NCBI RefSeq assembly: GCF_023229105.1
Contig: NZ_JALNZY010000062.1
Coordinates: 1-11,460 of the forward strand
Length of the DNA: 11,460 nucleotides
Direction: 5' to 3'
Source of the DNA: Sulfurimonas sp.
GTDB lineage: Bacteria; Campylobacterota; Campylobacteria; Campylobacterales; Sulfurimonadaceae
Positions 1 through 6,438 of the stretch are shown one piece after another. The notes below the pieces were generated by a model. The model searched no databases. It saw nothing but the letters and a program-made list of their open reading frames with translations, and was not told the origin of the DNA. Numbering within the stretch: the first letter of the stretch is position 1; every line of letters begins with the position of its first letter. The position numbers were made by a program, and so were the translations under genes.

Positions 1-1433
1 AGTGGTATAAATGTTATAGATAAAAACCAACTAACAAACAAAGCGATGATAAGAGTCTCGATTAACGGTCTAAAAATCTTTTGTGGAAATCCACCAATAA
101 ACATAAGTGGAAAAAGAATAGCGGCTGTAGCAATAGTTCCTGCAAAAACAGGGCTTAAAACCTCTTTTGTTCCTTCTTTAATGGCATCTTGTAAGCTTGC
201 ATGTTTCTCATTTAGATGTCTCTCTATATTTTCTAAAACAACAACAGCATCATCTACGAGCATCCCAAGTGCTAAAATAATAGCCGTATAGATTACTATG
301 TTTAACTCTCCGCCAGTTAACCAAACGATGGCAATAGTAGAGAAAAAAACCATAGGAATAGAGAGCCCTGCTGCGATAATCGCTCTAAAATTACCCAAGA
401 AAATCATAATAATCAAAAGAGTAAAGATAATAGCATCTCTTAGAGCATCAAGCATATTGGAGTTTGCTTGCTCTATCAAATCTCTTTGCGTATCACTTAT
501 CTCAAAGTTGATGTTAGGATACTCGTCTTGAAGTTTTTGCATCTGGGCACGAGCCGCATTACTAACGTCAAGAACACTTCCTCCGGGTGCACGCTGGATG
601 GCAAGAGCAATAGCCCCTTGTCCATTTCCCAAATATCCGCTTGTTCGTTTCTGGTAGCTCCACTTAATGTCTGCTACATCTCCTAAACGTACATTTGGCA
701 TTACAGGGAGTTGTTTAAGTCGCTCCACATTGTCTTTTTCGCCGTAATATGTAACCGTGAAAAAATCATTCTCACCCTTGATGAACCCAATAGGTATGTC
801 ACGATTAAGCACTCTTATGGCTTTGGCTATCTCCTCAAAATTGACACTATAACGCTTTGCTTTAAAGGGATCTATCTCGATATTTATCGCGCTCTCAAAT
901 CCACCAAACACTTCAACATTTCCTATCTCTGTGTTACTTAAGAGCTGTGGTTTTATAAAACTATCCGCTATTTTTCTAATATCAGCCAAATTAACACTGC
1001 TATTTTTTGGAGTAAGTGAGATAATATCAACAGGAAGCGTAAAGTCTCCTGCCGTATAAACAGCCGGATTAAGTCCTGCTGGTATTTTAGCTCGTGCAAT
1101 GCTTAGTGCGTTTGCTACATCAACCGCTGCCGCGTTTAAACCCTTTTCATACTCAAATTCAGCTTTTACGATAGAGAAGTTTGCAACATTTATACTGCTG
1201 ACATCCGTAACAAGTCCTAAACGTGCTATCTCTTGTTCTAAGGGTTTAGAAACAGTTGATGCTGCGACTTGAGCAGTAGCTCCGGGGATGGCTGTAATAA
1301 CTATAACTTGAGGTGGATTTGCATCTGGAAATAAGTTTTTTGGAAGAACTATTAAAGCAATAATCCCCATTATAAAAAATGTGGCGATTATAGAGTAAAG
1401 AAGATAAGATCTTTTGTAAAAATACTCAAACAT
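1..1433 (-). CDS. RND multidrug-efflux inner-membrane pump, N-terminal 477 residues (3' end cut by window edge)
   Basis: This is the proton-driven pump subunit of a tripartite RND efflux system (AcrB/HAE-type), moving hydrophobic or amphiphilic compounds out through the adaptor and outer-membrane factor encoded upstream. The frame is open from ATG at 1433 to the left edge, giving 477 of the usual ~1000-1050 residues. Visible are the N-terminal membrane helix (FFIMGIIALIVLP), the porter-domain segment FPDANPPQVIVITAIPGAT typical of RND pumps, and the start of the TM2-TM6 bundle. TM4 reads GMLVDDAVVVLENIERH; Asp394 and Asp395 match the proton-relay pair Asp407/Asp408 of AcrB, which fits a drug pump. 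The start lies 4 bases after the adaptor stop and has a strong AAGGGAG ribosome site. Substrates cannot be told from the sequence. The gene is truncated only by the window. Confidence 0.95.
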   Translation of the reverse strand, partial: MFEYFYKRSYLLYSIIATFFIMGIIALIVLPKNLFPDANPPQVIVITAIPGATAQVAASTVSKPLEQEIARLGLVTDVSSINVANFSIVKAEFEYEKGLNAAAVDVANALSIARAKIPAGLNPAVYTAGDFTLPVDIISLTPKNSSVNLADIRKIADSFIKPQLLSNTEIGNVEVFGGFESAINIEIDPFKAKRYSVNFEEIAKAIRVLNRDIPIGFIKGENDFFTVTYYGEKDNVERLKQLPVMPNVRLGDVADIKWSYQKRTSGYLGNGQGAIALAIQRAPGGSVLDVSNAARAQMQKLQDEYPNINFEISDTQRDLIEQANSNMLDALRDAIIFTLLIIMIFLGNFRAIIAAGLSIPMVFFSTIAIVWLTGGELNIVIYTAIILALGMLVDDAVVVLENIERHLNEKHASLQDAIKEGTKEVLSPVFAGTIATAAILFPLMFIGGFPQKIFRPLIETLIIALFVSWFLSITFIP

Positions 1434-1437
1434 TTTT

Positions 1438-2487
1438 TTACTCCCTTACCTCTAGGGCATAACCGCTTGAGAGTTTAAGTAAAATATCTGGTTTTGCTAC
1501 AACGATTTTCTCTCCGCTGAAGCTCTCCGATACAACAACACCTTGCTCTGCGCTCTCTAAGATATGCACCTCTTTTGGCTCTGCTTTGTTAGCATCTACT
1601 ACAAGAACATAACTTTTACCCTCACGGTTAAGAAGCGCATCAAATGGCAGAAGAAAACCTTTGTTATTATAAATAATCACATCTACCTCAGCTCTGTCGC
1701 CACTTGTAAGCGTAGAGTCTCCCGTATATACTTTATACTCTGCCAAACCATGAAAGGTGCTACCAAGAGCAATAACAGGAAAATCCTCTCCATTAAACGA
1801 GACTTCCTTTATATTTATATTTGTAGGAATTCTAAGCATCAAATAAAAACCATTTTTAGAGCTGATTTTAGCAAGTGGACTCCCCGGCATACTCATAGCC
1901 CCATCACTTCCCATACTTTTAGCTATCACTCCATCAACCGGGGAAGTGATTAGTGCGTAAGAGAGGTTGTTTTTTGATTCTATCTCTTGCTGTTTAAGAC
2001 CTGCTAATTTTGCCTCAGTTGCAGCTATCATAGTCGCCTCTTTTTGAGACTCTTCTATAGATGCCCCTTGCACGTTAAGGAGTTCTAGTGTTCTTTTGTG
2101 TGTCGCTCTTAAGTTCTTTAGTGCAATATTTTCAGAAGTTATCTGGTTTTGAATACTTTTAAGAGTGCTCTGTATGCTAGTTGTATCAAGTCTTGCTATT
2201 ATCTCGCCTTTTTTAACTGGCGTGCCACTGTTTTTTATACTAATAATTCTCGCTGAAATTCTTGAAGAGAGTAAAACATCTTTGTCATTATCTACATCCG
2301 CAAGATATGGAAGTGAGAGTTTCGCATCAACCAATGAAGGTAACATAGTTCTTACTACAATAGGGTAAATCTTTGCTTTAGCAAGTGCCGCATCAGCTGC
2401 TCTGGCTGTTTGGATTTTTTTTGCTCCAGTCACGCCAAGAGCCACGACTACGATTAGGGCTAAACCTATTTTTAGATATTTTTTCAT
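1438..2487 (-). CDS. Periplasmic adaptor (membrane fusion protein, HlyD/AcrA family) of the RND efflux system
   Basis: The 349-residue adaptor joins the inner-membrane RND pump to the TolC-like channel. An N-terminal hydrophobic helix at residues ~5-21 anchors or exports it; there is no lipobox cysteine, so it is probably not a lipoprotein. The first lipoyl half lies at about 70-102 (SARIISIKNSGTPVKKGEII), a short helical hairpin at ~103-172, and the second lipoyl half at ~176-210 (ALITSPVDGVIAKSMGSDGA). Beta-barrel and membrane-proximal regions follow. The start codon overlaps the tolC-like stop (ATGA, 4 bp) and is preceded by AGGAG, supporting this start and translational coupling. At 349 residues it is at the short end of the RND adaptor range. 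The family call rests on domain motifs and on its position between outer-membrane factor and pump. Confidence 0.93.
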   Translation of the reverse strand: MKKYLKIGLALIVVVALGVTGAKKIQTARAADAALAKAKIYPIVVRTMLPSLVDAKLSLPYLADVDNDKDVLLSSRISARIISIKNSGTPVKKGEIIARLDTTSIQSTLKSIQNQITSENIALKNLRATHKRTLELLNVQGASIEESQKEATMIAATEAKLAGLKQQEIESKNNLSYALITSPVDGVIAKSMGSDGAMSMPGSPLAKISSKNGFYLMLRIPTNINIKEVSFNGEDFPVIALGSTFHGLAEYKVYTGDSTLTSGDRAEVDVIIYNNKGFLLPFDALLNREGKSYVLVVDANKAEPKEVHILESAEQGVVVSESFSGEKIVVAKPDILLKLSSGYALEVRE

Positions 2488-3749
2488 TTTAGCATCTCCT
2501 CAATATTATTAGCATATATAACTGCTAGCTGCATTTTTGTTTGTATTACCTCAGCATCTGCTTTATAAAGCTGGGCTTCTGCTGAAATAACATCATCTTC
2601 GTATCTTAAATACTCTTCAGTTGAGAGCCTGCCATTTTTAAAGTTGAGTTTTGCAAGCTCAAGTAGTTGTTTTTTATCGTCTATACTTTGAGTGTAGAGT
2701 TTCACAGAGTTATATAAAAGCGGTAACGACTCCTCTAGCATCTGCGCTTTTGACTCTAGTTCATCTGTCATTTTTGCGAGTTCTACTTCAGAAGATTTTA
2801 CTTCTATTTTTGCTAAAGATATCTCACTATAATTTTCCATTTGAAGTAGTGGTATATTTAAAATCACACCTATATTTCCATACTCTTCATTTAAGCTTTT
2901 ATCATTGTTATATGCAGTTCCTTGTGAAAAAACATAGGTTCCTTGTGCAAAAAACGCAGGGTATAGTTTCTCCTTCTCGGCTTTTACACTTAACTTATCA
3001 GCAGCAATTCTTACCCTTAAAGGCTCTAGAGATGCTAAGCCTCTACTACTATCTAGATTTTCATTAACACTCATAGTAACTGGTGCTTCAAGTTTTATAC
3101 CAGTAAGAGAGTATATGATGCTTATGAGTTTTCTCTTTTGTATTTCGATACTATTTTTAGTAATATTAATTTGATTGAGACTATCATTTATTTTATAAAG
3201 TTCTGATGCTCCAACTCTTCCATTTTCTACTTTTATTTGCAAAGTTTTTTTCGTCTCTAGCAGTGACTTCTCTTTTATATCTAAAGATTTTTGAAGTGCC
3301 ACTAAGTAGATGTAATTTGCGTTATTACCTACAATAAGCGCTTCATTTTCAAGAAGATTTATATACTTTTTTGCTTTTGCACTCTTTTGCATTATTTTAG
3401 CCTTCTCAACCAGAGTAAAGATAGATTTCATAAAAATAGGCATAGTAAACGCAGCTCCTTCACGAGTTATATTTTGGCTAAAAGGTTGCGCGGTAGCAGG
3501 GTTTTTTATCGTGTTTGGAGGAACGGGTAATAGGTTTGTGGGCGAAGAGTAGTGATCGTAACTCGCAAAAAGATTTATTTTAGGGTAGAGTTTTGCATCT
3601 GCTAAATCTTCATAAATCTCTGCTTTTTTTACTACCATCTCATCAGACTTTGTTTGCGAATGTCTCTTAAGCGCATCAAAGAGTTCTGGTATTGTGTATG
3701 CACTTAGCATCAAAGGCAAAGAGAGCATTATTAATGTTTTTTTTAACAT
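2484..3749 (-). CDS. TolC-like outer-membrane efflux protein (OEP family)
   Basis: This is a 421-residue outer-membrane channel subunit of the same efflux system. A signal peptide is visible at residues 1-17 (MLKKTLIMLSLPLMLSA). The protein shows the internal duplication expected of TolC-type proteins: KLYPKINLFASYDHYSS at 53-69 is echoed by KLYPAFFAQGTYVFSQG at 261-277, and VENGRVGASELYKIND at 174-189 by FKNGRLSTEEYLRYED at 370-385. These pairs mark the beta-strand starts and the coiled-coil helices of the two repeats. No lipobox cysteine follows the signal peptide, unlike OprM-type lipoproteins. Its start overlaps the end of tetR by 7 bp with GGA 8-10 bases upstream, and its stop overlaps the adaptor start, so it lies inside one operon. 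Confidence 0.93.
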   Translation of the reverse strand: MLKKTLIMLSLPLMLSAYTIPELFDALKRHSQTKSDEMVVKKAEIYEDLADAKLYPKINLFASYDHYSSPTNLLPVPPNTIKNPATAQPFSQNITREGAAFTMPIFMKSIFTLVEKAKIMQKSAKAKKYINLLENEALIVGNNANYIYLVALQKSLDIKEKSLLETKKTLQIKVENGRVGASELYKINDSLNQINITKNSIEIQKRKLISIIYSLTGIKLEAPVTMSVNENLDSSRGLASLEPLRVRIAADKLSVKAEKEKLYPAFFAQGTYVFSQGTAYNNDKSLNEEYGNIGVILNIPLLQMENYSEISLAKIEVKSSEVELAKMTDELESKAQMLEESLPLLYNSVKLYTQSIDDKKQLLELAKLNFKNGRLSTEEYLRYEDDVISAEAQLYKADAEVIQTKMQLAVIYANNIEEMLK

Positions 3750-4351
3750 AGTAATCCTTTTATGATTTTTTTAGAGAGTGATTCAACTATATTTTCAAAC
3801 TCAACTTCAGGTAGTTTGCTCTTATCTTCTAAAACAGAAAATATCCTCTCTCTAAGAGGTTTTGTAGTGTTGTAAGAGGTAAGAGTAGAGACAATCATCA
3901 TCTGAATTATAAAAGGATTCTCTTTTTCAAAGACTTTTTCCTCTGCACCTTGTTCTAAAATGAGTATCAATCTTGAGAGAGTACGAGAGATTATCGTTGT
4001 ACATTTATCGGGAAGTGTTGCAGCTCCGCTTGCTATCTCTCTTGCAAAGATGGAGCTAAAAGTTGGGTTTGAGATAAGAAAGGAGCCAAAAGTTTCTATA
4101 TAGTTATGAAGTCTCTCTTTAGCATCACCCTTTAGTGTGTTTTTTTCAATAGTTTGAACAAGCTTTAAAAATTCAGAGTAAACAACAGCTTCATAAAGTG
4201 CTGCTTTGTCTTTAAAGTGGTAATAAATTGCAGGTTTGGTAATATTGCACTCTTTAGCAATTACATCCAAATTTGTATTTTCATAACCAAACTTAGAAAA
4301 ATTTTCTATAGCAGTTATTAAAATCAACTCTTTTTTTGATTTTTTAGCCAT
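3743..4351 (-). CDS. TetR-family transcriptional regulator of the efflux operon
   Basis: This is a 202-residue one-component repressor of the TetR/AcrR type. The N-terminal DNA-binding domain spans about residues 5-52, with the helix-turn-helix in residues 27-46 (TNLDVIAKECNITKPAIYYHF), a near-consensus TetR recognition segment. The remaining ~150 residues form the variable helical ligand and dimer domain, whose ligand cannot be read from sequence. It is the first full-size gene of the efflux operon, so it is probably autoregulated and represses the pump genes. The palindrome at 4489-4518 upstream is its likely operator. The ATG overlaps the stop codon of a 37-codon short ORF (TAATG). The ribosome site in front of it is weak, which suggests dependence on coupling to that ORF. 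Confidence 0.95.
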   Translation of the reverse strand: MAKKSKKELILITAIENFSKFGYENTNLDVIAKECNITKPAIYYHFKDKAALYEAVVYSEFLKLVQTIEKNTLKGDAKERLHNYIETFGSFLISNPTFSSIFAREIASGAATLPDKCTTIISRTLSRLILILEQGAEEKVFEKENPFIIQMMIVSTLTSYNTTKPLRERIFSVLEDKSKLPEVEFENIVESLSKKIIKGLLC

Positions 4352-4464
4352 TAAAAACTCTCAAATGTATCAAACGCTGTTTTTACATAATTTAGGCTTT
4401 GTGGTAAAGCTTCTGTCTTCTCTATCATCAAACTTTTTACTTCTTTTGGTCTTGAGAGCTGCAT
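4351..4464 (-). CDS. Short ORF (37 residues) ahead of tetR, possible leader peptide or small protein
   Basis: I do not recognise this protein. ATG at 4464 opens a 37-codon frame that starts MQLSRPKEVKSLMIEK and ends TAFDTFESF; its TAA shares a base with the tetR ATG (TAATG). AAGAG lies ~7 bases before the start, a modest ribosome site. Codon use and composition (Lys/Glu/Ser rich, no low-complexity run) look like ordinary coding sequence, and the frame is closed by an in-frame TAA just upstream of the start. It lies between the putative TetR operator and tetR, so any efflux-operon transcript would carry it. It could be a coupling or leader peptide, a true small protein, or a chance ORF. Conservation of the peptide next to tetR in relatives would decide. 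Confidence 0.45.
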   Translation of the reverse strand: MQLSRPKEVKSLMIEKTEALPQSLNYVKTAFDTFESF

Positions 4465-4480
4465 AATTTTCTCTTTTAGT

Positions 4481-4487
4481 ATTAATA
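4481..4487 (-). promoter_or_regulatory. Possible -10 element of the efflux operon
   Basis: On the minus strand TATTAAT lies directly downstream of the 30-bp palindrome and 16 bases before the short ORF start codon. No good -35 is visible, which is common in Campylobacterota promoters. The assignment rests mostly on position. Confidence 0.3.
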
Positions 4488-4488
4488 T

Positions 4489-4518
4489 TTAAACTTACTT
4501 TCTAGTAAGTAAGTTTAA
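4489..4518. promoter_or_regulatory. 30-bp palindrome, candidate TetR operator
   Basis: Two perfect 12-bp arms, TTAAACTTACTT (4489-4500) and AAGTAAGTTTAA (4507-4518), flank a 6-base centre TCTAGT. A second register, ACTTACT-N4-AGTAAGT (4493-4510), overlaps it, so the site offers two shifted half-site pairs. TetR-family repressors usually bind such palindromes near their own promoters. It sits ~25 bp upstream of the short ORF that precedes tetR and ~65 bp from the plus-strand short ORF, so it could control both directions. Confidence 0.7.
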
Positions 4519-4677
4519 TACTTTTATACTTTCTTATAACTTAAAATAACGCTGCACATAATAGAAGAAAAATCTCTATTTGATGCCGCGTGAAAAGTTA
4601 AAGCATCAGGGCGGTTATTCTCACAAAAAAGCAACATCAGAATTCATAAGGAACCTATGGCAAAATTAAATCTAAAC
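4519..4677. other. Intergenic stretch between the TetR and ArsR operators
   Basis: This is the central part of the 393-bp gap between tetR and arsR. It holds several AT-rich -10-like strings on the plus strand (for example TATACT at 4525-4530) without convincing -35 boxes. A 6-bp inverted repeat TGATGC (4581-4586) / GCATCA (4603-4608) has a 16-base loop. The short plus-strand ORF 4583-4669 covers it. The segment ~4581-4615 is locally richer in GC than its surroundings. I could not match it to a known riboswitch or small RNA. Confidence 0.4.
4583..4669 (+). CDS. Short ORF (28 residues) upstream of the ars promoter, doubtful gene or gene remnant
   Basis: ATG at 4583 opens a 28-codon frame ending at TAA 4667-4669. 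The peptide begins MPREKLKHQGGYSHKK and ends FIRNLWQN; it is basic, with His, Gln, Tyr and Trp, a composition unlike random AT-rich sequence. An in-frame TAG lies 18 bases before the ATG. There is no good ribosome site at normal spacing (AGAAG lies ~15 bases upstream), which argues against efficient translation. It may be a real small protein, the relic of a larger gene lost from this gap, or chance. It ends before the ars -35 box. I do not recognise a family. Confidence 0.3.
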   Translation: MPREKLKHQGGYSHKKATSEFIRNLWQN

Positions 4678-4693
4678 ATCAACATATCTTGAT
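4678..4693. promoter_or_regulatory. Candidate ArsR operator
   Basis: ATCAACATATCTTGAT is symmetric at 14 of 16 positions (ATCAA-N6-TTGAT) and its right half forms the -35 box of the ars promoter. ArsR/SmtB repressors typically bind imperfect palindromes over their own promoters and release on binding As(III). A second perfect 12-bp palindrome AATAATATTATT (4696-4707) lies in the spacer but is simple AT sequence and less convincing. Confidence 0.65.
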
Positions 4694-4717
4694 TTAATAA
4701 TATTATTTTGCTACAAT
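4689..4717 (+). promoter_or_regulatory. arsR: Sigma-70 type promoter of the ars operon
   Basis: TTGATT (4689-4694) and TACAAT (4712-4717) are separated by exactly 17 bp, a near-ideal vegetative promoter. Transcription would start near 4724, leaving a ~20-base leader with a strong ribosome site AAAGGAGA (4732-4739) before the arsR ATG at 4745. Confidence 0.75.
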
Positions 4718-4744
4718 TTTGCAATTTTAACAAAGGAGACCGAT

Positions 4745-5068
4745 ATGGATATCTTTTTAAAAAGTGTCTCGGCACTTAATGATGAAACAAGAGTTCTGAT
4801 ACTGCGCTTTCTTGATGAGCATGGACAGATATGCGTTTGCGATTTGCAAAACTCTTTAAATATGATTCAGTCCCGTCTCTCACGCCACCTTAAAATCTTA
4901 AAAGAAGCTGGGTTTTTGCGTGTACAGAGACAAGGTACATGGGCATACTACTCTATAAGAAGCCCGCTTGATCGCTTTAGAGCTGAAGCCCTTAGTGAGA
5001 TAAAACATCTTGATATAGAAATTCCAAAATTAAAAAAATCCTCACAAGCAGGAGAGTGTAAATTATGA
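4745..5068 (+). CDS. arsR: ArsR/SmtB-family arsenic-responsive repressor
   Basis: This 107-residue winged-helix repressor should bind the ars promoter and release on binding As(III) or Sb(III). The metal site is ICVCDLQ, with Cys30 and Cys32 at the start of the DNA-binding region, matching the first two cysteines of the E. coli ArsR CVCDLC site; the third cysteine position is Gln35. Cys105 near the C-terminus (AGECKL) could be an extra ligand. The recognition helix is SRLSRHLKILKEAGFL and the wing is VQRQGTWAYYSI. The start has AAAGGAGA 5 bases upstream. Its stop overlaps the arsC start (ATGA), so the two are coupled. Length and motif agree well with the family. Confidence 0.95.
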   Translation: MDIFLKSVSALNDETRVLILRFLDEHGQICVCDLQNSLNMIQSRLSRHLKILKEAGFLRVQRQGTWAYYSIRSPLDRFRAEALSEIKHLDIEIPKLKKSSQAGECKL

Positions 5069-5478
5069 GTAAAAAGAGTGTCCTGATTTTATGCACGGGA
5101 AATAGCTGCCGCTCTATTATGGCAGAGGCACTTTTAAACGCAAAGCTCGGCGATTGTTTAAAAGCACAAAGTTCAGGAGTTAAAGCAAGCAGGAAAGTAA
5201 ATCCAAATGCTAAAACACTTTTAGACTCTCTAGGTTACTGGAGAGAGGAGTATCACTCTAAAGTTATTGAGAGTGTTATGGATACCCAGTTTGATTTGAT
5301 AGTTACAGTTTGCGATCATGCAAAAGAGACCTGCCCTATGTTTCCAAAAGCCGTTAAAACTATACACGTAGGGCTTGATGATCCAAGCGGCAAGCCTAAA
5401 GAGGAGTACGAAAAAACCCTTCTTCTTATAGAAAAAGAGCTTCTGCCTCTTGTAAAAAAAGAGTTGTGTCATGTTTGA
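5065..5478 (+). CDS. arsC: Arsenate reductase, thioredoxin-coupled (low-molecular-weight phosphatase fold)
   Basis: The enzyme reduces arsenate to arsenite in the cytoplasm. At 137 residues it belongs to the Staphylococcus pI258 ArsC class, not the glutaredoxin-dependent E. coli class. The P-loop CTGNSCR (Cys10-Arg16) holds the nucleophilic Cys10. The redox pair is Cys83 and Cys90 in VTVCDHAKETCP, matching Cys82 and Cys89 of S. aureus ArsC. Asp106-Pro107 in GLDDPSG is the likely general acid. All residues needed for the triple-cysteine relay are present, so it should be active and draw electrons from thioredoxin. It overlaps arsR by 4 bp and the permease by 8 bp. Confusion with a tyrosine phosphatase is unlikely because of the Cys83/Cys90 pair and the arsR neighbour. 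Confidence 0.95.
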   Translation: MSKKSVLILCTGNSCRSIMAEALLNAKLGDCLKAQSSGVKASRKVNPNAKTLLDSLGYWREEYHSKVIESVMDTQFDLIVTVCDHAKETCPMFPKAVKTIHVGLDDPSGKPKEEYEKTLLLIEKELLPLVKKELCHV

Positions 5479-6427
5479 TTGGTTGCATAATCTAGTTGCT
5501 TGGCTTGTTTTTGATATTTTTGGATTAGCATCAAGCAGCCACCTTGGCGAAGCGGTTCACTTTTTCATCTACGATACTATAAAAATCTTTATTTTAATTA
5601 TGGTTATTATCTATCTTGTAACCATCATGAGAAGCTATTTTCCAGTTGAGAAAGCAAGAGAGTATATAAGCAAAAAGCACAAACTCACGGCACATATTCT
5701 AGCAGCTGTTTTTGGTGTTATGACTCCGTTTTGTTCATGTAGCGCGATTCCCCTGTTTTTGGGGTTTTTGCAAGCAAGAATCCCACTTGGCGTGACATTT
5801 AGCTACCTTATCTCAGCGCCTTTAAGTGATGCCGTAGTCATTGCGATGCTTATCTCTTTGTTTGGTTTTAAAATCGCACTGCTTTATGTCGGTGTAGGTC
5901 TCTTAGTAGCAGTGGTTGCAGGAATCATTATCGGCTCTATGAACCTAGAAAAAGAGATTCTTATAGAGATAAAACCGGTAGAGACTCCCTCTTTTGCGCA
6001 AAACAAGCCACCCTTTAGCAGCAGACTTAAAGAGGCATCAGATTACACTTTGGATATATTTAAAAAGATATATCTTTATGTTGTCGTGGGCGTGGGGATT
6101 GGGGCATTTATACACGGCTATGTTCCAACTGACTTTATAAGTAAATATGCAGGAGGCGATGCCTGGTATGCACCGATTATAGGCGTTGTCATGGGCATCC
6201 CGATGTATAGCAGTGCTGCGGGAATTTTACCTCTTGTTGAAGCGTTAACTCAAAAAGGGATGCTTCTTGGAACTGCACTTAGCTTTATGATGGCGGTTGT
6301 AGCACTAAGCCTTCCTGAGGCAATGATACTAAAAAGAGTCTTATCTATGAAGTTAATAGCAATTTTTTTTGGCGTAGTCGGTTTTGGGATACTATTAGTC
6401 GGGTATCTATTTAATATTATTTTATAA
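5471..6427 (+). CDS. DUF318/ArsP-type membrane permease
   Basis: This 318-residue integral membrane protein belongs to the permease family PF03773 (DUF318), which includes ArsP, an exporter of trivalent organoarsenicals described in Campylobacter. It consists of two related halves. The first has the signature TPFCSCSAIPLFLGFLQA (residues 85-102, Cys88 and Cys90) followed by SAPLSDAVVIAML. The second has the matching VMGIPMYSSAAGILPLVEAL near 240-259, without cysteines. A hydrophilic loop at ~157-190 separates the halves. It starts inside the arsC stop region with an 8-bp overlap, so translation is coupled to the reductase. No ArsB or Acr3 is present, making this the only exporter candidate in the operon. 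Other DUF318 members are linked to Cu/Zn export or lack known substrates, so whether it moves As(III), methylarsenite or another soft metal is open. Confidence 0.85.
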   Translation: MFDWLHNLVAWLVFDIFGLASSSHLGEAVHFFIYDTIKIFILIMVIIYLVTIMRSYFPVEKAREYISKKHKLTAHILAAVFGVMTPFCSCSAIPLFLGFLQARIPLGVTFSYLISAPLSDAVVIAMLISLFGFKIALLYVGVGLLVAVVAGIIIGSMNLEKEILIEIKPVETPSFAQNKPPFSSRLKEASDYTLDIFKKIYLYVVVGVGIGAFIHGYVPTDFISKYAGGDAWYAPIIGVVMGIPMYSSAAGILPLVEALTQKGMLLGTALSFMMAVVALSLPEAMILKRVLSMKLIAIFFGVVGFGILLVGYLFNIIL

Positions 6428-6438
6428 AAGGAAAGAGC

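Noticed and set aside
46..941. Several plus-strand frames of 70-80 codons
   Set aside because: They lie on the strand opposite the continuous RND pump frame, which has clear family motifs throughout.
1564..1953. 129-codon plus-strand frame opposite the adaptor gene
   Set aside because: It is antisense to a clear adaptor CDS, has an unlikely composition (many Lys, Tyr, Ile, Ser), no ribosome site and no recognisable domain.
2651..3067. 138-codon plus-strand frame opposite the TolC-like gene
   Set aside because: Shadow of a well-supported minus-strand gene; Leu/Phe/Tyr-rich without a membrane pattern or ribosome site.
4581..4614. Possible riboswitch or structured RNA (TGATGC/GCATCA and CCGC/GCGG pairs)
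   Set aside because: No match to the known riboswitch consensus sequences I could recall, the pairs are short and mutually awkward, and the ars transcript starts downstream of it.
4657..4692. 11-codon ORF MAKLNLNINIS with AAGGA upstream
   Set aside because: It runs through the putative ArsR operator and into the -35 box, is very short, and no promoter is seen for it; the ribosome-site match is probably chance.
4696..4707. Perfect palindrome AATAATATTATT as main ArsR operator
   Set aside because: Simple AT symmetry is expected often in this genome; the adjacent ATCAA-N6-TTGAT site is more specific, so this one is only noted as secondary.
5230..5472. 80-codon minus-strand frame within arsC
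   Set aside because: Antisense shadow of arsC, low-complexity Phe/Leu/Lys composition and no ribosome site.
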